Assembly: GCA_030180135.1 (NCBI GenBank)
Contig: CM058231.1
Span: 22,137,034-22,201,033, forward strand
DNA: 64,000 nt
Direction: 5' to 3'
DNA from: Orychophragmus violaceus
Lineage: Eukaryota; Streptophyta; Magnoliopsida; Brassicales; Brassicaceae
Part shown: positions 58,600 to 64,000 of the stretch, in pieces
Position numbering within the stretch: the first letter of the stretch is position 1
How the letters are laid out: each line of letters opens with the position of its first letter
Program-made: the position numbers and the translations under genes
The notes under the pieces: generated by a model
The model's input: the letters and a program-made list of their open reading frames with translations, nothing else
What the model was told of the DNA's origin: nothing
Database searches by the model: none

Positions 58600-59196
58600 G
58601 AATACTCGGCCCATTAAGCCCCAAATATTTTCCCTTAATGAAAGGAGAGAATAAGTTGCTGCGTTAAGTTGAGGCATCGTCATCGTGGAACGTGAAGCTC
58701 AAACCACTAAACTAGATCGGATCTGACCCAGTTCTCGTCGGAATCTCCTGACGGTTAACCGGCGTTCCTCATCCACCCTTCATTTCAGGTAAATAGTTTC
58801 ACTGAAATCTGTTTCCGATTGAATTGTTTCTCTCCTCATTGATTTATTTTTCTGTATGATCATGCGCGGCTGCTCATGTTCGAGTATGATTGTTCATGGA
58901 AAATTCCAGGTTTTAATTTAGAGTTGTATCAAGATCTTAGATAGGATTCGGTTTCTCTTATTAACTGAATTCTCGGGAAGCGAGAGTGGACTGTTATTTC
59001 TGATCAGTACTACGGTTTTGACTTCTGTAGTGATAACGAGATTATGTGTTTTTGTCCTGGACTTGAATATTTTCCTCTAGTTCCTATTGATTCCTTGGAT
59101 CACAATCTACATAATAGGAATCTAATACTGGTTTATGCATTAGAAGAACAATGTGATCTTACTGTACTAAGATAGAACTTGTTATAGTATCCAGTT
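58600..59196 (+). promoter_or_regulatory. Promoter-proximal region, 5' UTR and 5'-UTR intron of the endosulfine-family gene
   Basis: A GGCCCATTA motif (58608-58616), of the kind common in promoters of growth-related plant genes, lies just downstream of the hAT end. The leader exon runs to 58788 (CATTTCAG), followed by an intron 58789-59194 with a GTAAAT donor and a CCAG acceptor three bases before the start codon context. The transcription start is not determined. Confidence 0.7.
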
Positions 59197-60176
59197 ATGG
59201 AAGACGTCAAGGGAAAGGAGCTTGTTGATGATACTCCAGTTGAACAAAATGATAACAAGAAGCAAATGGAGAATCATAAACAGCCGTCATCTGAGTCCGA
59301 GGTAATCGCTTAGAGATTAGGTTGAGGGACATAGTTTTGATCCTTCTCTGTATTCAAAAACTTGTAGCAGAATCTGTTTAGTTTTCTAACTGATTTTTTT
59401 TTATTGGTATTACTGTAGGAAAATGCAATCAAGAAAAAGTATGGAGGATTGTTGCCAAAGAAGATTCCACTGATATCCAAGGTAAAACGAATTCATACTT
59501 TTTCAATAGCCTTCTCTTACCATAATCCATTAGAGAGAGCTAATTCAGATGTGTGTTTCATTCAAGGACCATGAACGCGCGTTTTTTGACTCAGCTGATT
59601 GGGCATTAGGCAAGGTGATTCTTGCAAACTAACAAACCCTTTTGTAACTAGCTTTGCATCTTTTTTTCTGTCCTGCTACGAAAGAGCTCTTAAAGTAAGT
59701 AAACCACAGCAAAAGAAAAAGCCTAATAACTTGCATTTGCCATTTTACCAGCAAAAAGGACAAAAGCCAAAAGGGCCTTTGGAAGCTCTCCGCCCAAAAC
59801 TGCAGGTAAAGTGCTATTTCTTTGTTTCTCCACTTGTTTCTTCGTTTGTCTCTTTTGACATTAATGTTTATCTGTTCATCGAACAGCCAACCCCACACCA
59901 GCAACCAAGAGCGAGACGGATGGCTTTAGCTTCAGGCGATAACTCTGAAGGTGACGTATTAGCTTTAGCTTCAACCCCACAACCTTGTGTTTTTCCTTTT
60001 CAAATCCATTTGATAAATATCAACTCATTCAATGCATCTCGTGAAAATCAGACTCTGAGGTTGACAACGAACCTCTCGATGACCAACAAGCTAGCGCATC
60101 AGCTGCTGACAGTACCAACTTAACGGATGATGGAGGCAGCAATGCTGACGTCAAAGACAACAATATCAAATCGTGA
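59197..60176 (+). CDS. Endosulfine / ARPP-19 family phosphoprotein (six coding exons)
   Basis: Exons 59197-59301, 59419-59481, 59567-59614, 59752-59805, 59887-59950 and 60052-60176 all have GT-AG edges and join in frame to 152 residues. The core reads KYGGLLPKKIPLISK, then DHERAFFDSADWALGK, then KGPLEALRPKLQPT. FDSADW is the signature that, in animals and yeast, is phosphorylated by Greatwall/Rim15 so that the protein inhibits PP2A-B55; the serine is present. The N-terminus is acidic/Lys-rich (MEDVKGKELVDDTPVEQ) and the tail is acidic (DSEVDNEPLDDQ). The plant role is less clear. No defects seen. An unspliced last intron would also read open for a while but loses the acidic tail, so I prefer the spliced form. 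I recall a close A. thaliana relative near At1g69510, which is inference. Confidence 0.92.
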
Positions 60177-60919
60177 ACAAACATATAGAGATCTCCTGAG
60201 GAGCAAAGCAAACAACATCACAAGTCAATTTACAGAAAAATAAGCGACCAGATTTGCGTTTACAACGGTTGTAATATCGAGTCTCTTTACATTATCCGTT
60301 ACTTGGGCATCAGCATATCTGTATCACCTACGAACCTAGTTTGTTTGGAGCGTCTATTATATGATTTGCAAATGGTTTGCTTTAATGACCCATCAAATTC
60401 CTCTTAATGATTGATTCATTACACAATTCAAGTAGTTAACTCATCTGAACAACCTTGATTAGACGTGAGGTCCAAGATTACAATATTAACATAAAGTAGA
60501 GAATCCATGTGAGTTTATGATTTTTATGAAGAAAGCTAGAAAATGAATAAAAACACAGGTATCTTTCTTCGAGTGTTCAAATAATGAAGTTTTTTTAAAA
60601 GAAATAGTCTGTTAATGACTTAGTGGTTAGCCACAACTCTAGTTTTGTTTAGATTTAAAGAAGACCAGTGTAAATTAATAAATTGGATTTGGTTTCATCA
60701 GCTTTCGTAAGTGTCACGGAAGCTAAAATAAACCCATATATTGTATAAGTCAACTATGAAAAGATCCAATGTAAATTAAGAAAAACCATATATAAAAATA
60801 AAAACTGTTCCTCTTCCTATATTACTAAAACCTTGTAAGATTTCTCGTTCTTACATCATATCCTTTGGTTGGCATAAAAGTCTTCTTTTCATTCTACAGA
60901 TTGGTTTCTGAATATTTCC
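60177..60919. other. Intergenic region between the endosulfine-family gene and the resistance gene
   Basis: 3' UTR of the upstream gene, then AT-rich sequence and the presumed promoter of the TIR-NBS-LRR gene (TATA-like CCTATATTAC near 60818). No other gene seen. Confidence 0.6.
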
Positions 60920-62973
60920 ATGGCTCTTCATCCTTCGTCTTCGCCTCGGGATTGGCTACACGATGTCTTTCCAAGCTTCCACGGTGCAGATGTTCGCATA
61001 GCTTTTCTTAGTCATGTCCTGAAGGTTTTCAGAAGCAGAGGAATTGACACATTCATTGATAATAATATCAAGAGGAGCAGATCCATCGGTCCTAAGCTCA
61101 TAGAAGCTATCAGAGGGTCGAAAATTGCGATCGTCTTGCTCTCCAGAAACTACGCTTCTTCGACATGGTGCCTGAACGAACTAGTGGATATTATTAAGTG
61201 CAGAAGAAAGATTGGTCAAACAGTGATGCCCATTTTCTATGAAGTCGATCCATCTGATGTGAAGAAGCAGACCGGAGAGTTCGGGAAAGTCTTTCAAGAT
61301 ATGTGTAACGGTAAAACAGAGGATGACATTAGGAGATGGATACAAGCTTTGGCGGAAGTGGCAACAATAGCTGGAGAGCATTCTCGCAACTGGTTAGCCT
61401 TCATGATATAAACGCATATATATTATAACAATGTAAACAAATGCACTTTGATCTGATCTCTTGTTGTTAGGTTAGTGAAGCCGATATGGTTGAAAAAATT
61501 GCGACTGATGTCTCAAATATGGTGAATGATTCGATTCCACCAAACTACTTGGAATCCTTAGTTGGGATTGGATCTCACATGGAAAAGATGCGGTCGTTGT
61601 TAAGCCTTGAATGTGATGAAGTGAGAATGGTAGGGATTTGGGGTCCGGCGGGAATTGGTAAGACGACCATCGCAAAGGCTTTATATGAAAAACTTTGTAG
61701 TAACTTCACACATACTGCTTTCATGGAGAGTAATAAAGGAGGTTATACATCACATTACCTCGACAAATATGCATACATGTTACAATTCCAGGAACAACTT
61801 TTGTCTAAGACCTTATGTCAGAAGGATTTGAAGATAGGTCACTTGGGAGTGGCACAAGGAAGGTTGAAAAACAAGAAAGTGCTTATCGTTCTTGATGATG
61901 TGGATCAGTTAGTGCAACTAAATGCCATGGTAGGCAAACCTGAATGGTTTGGCCGTGGAAGTCGAATTATCATTACAACGCAAGATCTAAAACTCTTGAA
62001 GGCACATGGAATCGATCATATTTACAAGGTGAATTATCCAATAGATGAAGAGGCGCTTCAAATCTTCTGCATGTATGCTTTTGGTCAAAACTCCCCTAAA
62101 GATGGTTTCGAGGAGCTTGCCTTGGAAGTTACAAACCTTTCTGGGAAACTCCCATTGGGATTAGAGGTAATGGGCTCCTATTTTCGGAGAATGTCCAAGC
62201 ATGAGTGGATCAATGCACTACCAAGGTTAAGGACTAGGCTTCATGACGATATTACAAGTATTTTAAGGTTCAGTTACGACGCCTTATGCGATGAAGATAA
62301 GGATTTATTTCTTTATATAGCTTGCTTTTTCAACCTTAAAAGTATTCAGACACTAGAAGATTTTCTTGGGGAGACATTCTTGGACTTGAGTCAAGGACTT
62401 CACATCTTAGCTGAAAAATCTCTAATATCTCGTGAATATGGATTTGTAAAGATGCATAATCTTCTAGTACAACTAGGAAGGGATATTGTTCGTAGCCAAT
62501 CGGATCATAAACTTGGGAAACGTCGATTTTTGGTTGATTCTAGAGAGATTTGTGAAGTGCTCACTAATGAAACTGTAAGACTTTCACATTTTCCCATCTT
62601 GTTCCCTGCAAACTTAATTCATTTAGGACTAACCATATCTACTCCTATTTCACCTGGTCCTTTCCAGGGTAGTGGAAGTCTTGTAGGTATGGATCTTAAC
62701 TTATCAGAGATCAACAGAGAAATTAATATAAGAAACATAACCTTCAAAAGGATGTGTAATCTCCAATTTTTAAGATTCTACAGGAGATTTGATGATGATA
62801 GTAATGGCAGATTACACTCTCCACAAAATCTGAAATATATATCTGCAAAACTTAGATTACTACATTGGGACTATTTTCCGGCGACATGTTTGCCTTCTAG
62901 TTTTATTACTGAGTTCCTCGTCGAACTAAACATGCGTAACAGTAACCTTAATAAGCTGTGGGAAGGAGTTCAA
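60920..62973 (+). CDS. TIR-NBS-LRR disease-resistance protein, 5' exons (gene continues past the window)
   Basis: Exon 1 (60920 to about 61391) is a TIR domain: WLHDVFPSFHGADVR, then SIGPKLIEAIRGSKIAIVL, then SSTWCLNELVDI, where the Glu of CLNEL is the conserved NADase glutamate. Exon 2 (about 61476-62574) is the NB-ARC domain: P-loop GPAGIGKTTIAKAL, kinase-2 KKVLIVLDDVD, RNBS-B GRGSRIIITTQD, GLPL as GKLPLGLEVMGS, MHD as MHNLLVQLGRDIV. A 93-bp in-frame intron (62575-62667, GTAAGA to TTCCAG) restores the common LTNET-GSGSLVGMDL sequence. Exon 3 (62668-62973) starts the NB-LRR linker and first LRRs (LWEGVQ), followed by GTAAGT. The exon 1/2 splice is uncertain: the best phase-keeping acceptor turns the usual W into C. 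Cytosolic immune receptor; the remaining LRR exons lie beyond 64000. Confidence 0.88.
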
Positions 62974-63081
62974 GTAAGTAATTATTTTTCTCGTATAATC
63001 AAATTTCAGTTTTGTTTATCTGTTTCTTACGACTTTTGAGCTTCAAAAGCAAGAGTGATCTATTTTTAAACCAAATCTTGG

Positions 63082-63292
63082 TGGAATGAGATGAGTATGT
63101 TGTGTAGAGAATCAAGAAGATATCAACCATAATTGTGAATATTGTTAATTGAGATATGTAAATATTTAGTTAAGGAAAGTAGGTTTAATGTGTATACTAT
63201 TATCTTCCTATATAAGTTGTACTTGTATAACCTTTATTATTATAAGAGTAAATACTAAATCCTTCCAATCATAAGCTTTCATCACTTTTACA
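63082..63292 (+). repeat. Copia-type 5' LTR inside the resistance-gene intron
   Basis: Sequence ending TCACTTTTACA is followed at once by TGGTATCAAAGTGGG (63293-63307), an initiator tRNA-Met type primer site. TATA-like CCTATATAAG is at about 63209-63218. The start could be TGGAATGAG (63082) or TGTTGTG (63098). The element runs off the window, so neither the mate LTR nor a target duplication can be checked. Confidence 0.7.
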
Positions 63293-64000
63293 TGGTATCA
63301 AAGTGGGTTCGCTCCGAAGTTTTGATCTAGCGATCAAACTTCCTTTCTTTTTTCGTTTAAGCCAAGTGCTTCCAGTCTAAATCTAATGATCAAACTCATC
63401 TGAACCACAATGATCTAATGATCGGTTCCGTTTTGTTTTGTTTTTATTTTATTTTATTATTTCTAAGCCATAGAGCTTCTTTTTATTTATTTTCAAGCTA
63501 ATTGCTTCCACAATTCAAGTTTATTATGAACCTCTGAATCTAAGCTATCTATCTTTTTCTTATTCAAGTCTATTATAGACATCTGAATCTAAGTCAAGTG
63601 CTTTCGAGTTATTCGATTTAACGATTTAACTCCATGTTTCTTTCTCTATCTACTACTTCTTCGTTCTATTCTTTTCTTCCATAAAAAAAAAAATCAGTTG
63701 TTATGAAGCACGATTGTGCTTGCTTTCCCAAAAAAAAAAAAAAAAACTTTTTCTAAAATTTCAGCCCACGGTGCTTTTGCTCCTGCCTTCAAAATTTTCT
63801 TCTAAGCTTCTTAAGCTAAAGTGCTTCATTTCTCAATAATTATTTAGCATTTTACCCCCCCCAAAAAAAAAGAAAAACAGAAAAAGACCAACAAAAAAAA
63901 AAGTTTATTCTTCTCCAACGATCACTGCATGATTTCTGGTCTAAGCTCTAAGCTTTGCTCACTTCCACCATCAACATCGAGATATTGCATCCGCCACATA
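63293..64000 (+). mobile_element. Leader of an intronic Copia-like retrotransposon, continues past the window
   Basis: Non-coding, with a loosely repeated motif (AAGCCAAGTGCTTCC, AAGCTAATTGCTTCC, AAGTCAAGTGCTTTC, AAGCTAAAGTGCTTC) between 63358 and 63826, separated by T-rich and A-rich runs. No gag start is seen before 64000. Its + orientation matches the resistance gene. Confidence 0.6.

Noticed and set aside
59599..60123. 174-codon open frame over the endosulfine-family gene
   Set aside because: It runs through introns; the spliced exons give the conserved protein.

Overview
This is a plant nuclear segment. The tRNA-Asp and initiator tRNA-Met primer sites, the Copia and Athila-like proteins, a TIR-NBS-LRR gene and plant-type GT-AG introns fit a Brassicaceae genome close to Arabidopsis. 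That lineage is inference. About 58 kb of the 64 kb is a pile of transposable elements; the only ordinary host genes lie in the last 5.5 kb.

Layout. 1-10192: a decayed + strand Copia element (A) split by a gag-only Athila-like LTR element B (2608-9234, minus, 5-bp duplication CTACA). 10193-12225: AT-rich spacer and a MITE-like CTAGGCGG repeat. 12226-29863: a minus-strand Tork/Tnt1-type Copia element (E) split by gag-only element D (14198-26362, CCTTA), which is itself split by gag-only element C (14316-20997, AACAT). 30046-32150: a truncated relative, F. 33015-36295: a non-autonomous Helitron that has picked up exons and introns of a cysteine synthase (OASTL) gene and of an alpha-SNAP gene. 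About 36300-58590: a hAT transposon whose transposase is split by an 18-kb insertion flanked by TGGGT (LTR element I). Inside I lie element G (long LTRs, minus), gag-only H (plus, 3' end lost) and gag-only J (minus, outer part of its left LTR lost). 58600-60176: an intact six-exon endosulfine/ARPP-19 family gene. 60920 onward: a TIR-NBS-LRR resistance gene with a Copia LTR inside an intron after its third coding exon; the gene runs off the window.

The most unusual content is the gag-only family (B, C, D, F, H, and more distantly J). These elements encode gag plus, except in J, an Athila-like aspartic protease with a DLGA/DLGS active site. They have no reverse transcriptase, RNase H or integrase, so they must move with enzymes supplied in trans. 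They share non-coding signals that I cannot match to a described element: (1) paired 16-nt sites with a TCGATCGA-like core in LTRs, leader, coding linker and 3' UTR; (2) a long 3'-UTR hairpin with apparent compensatory changes, including a perfect 30-bp stem in F; (3) a stem-loop just after the gag stop codon, with different pairs in J; (4) three copies of a polypurine-tract-like motif. C is the freshest copy (LTRs nearly identical, one 845-codon frame) and is the best candidate for an active or recently active member.
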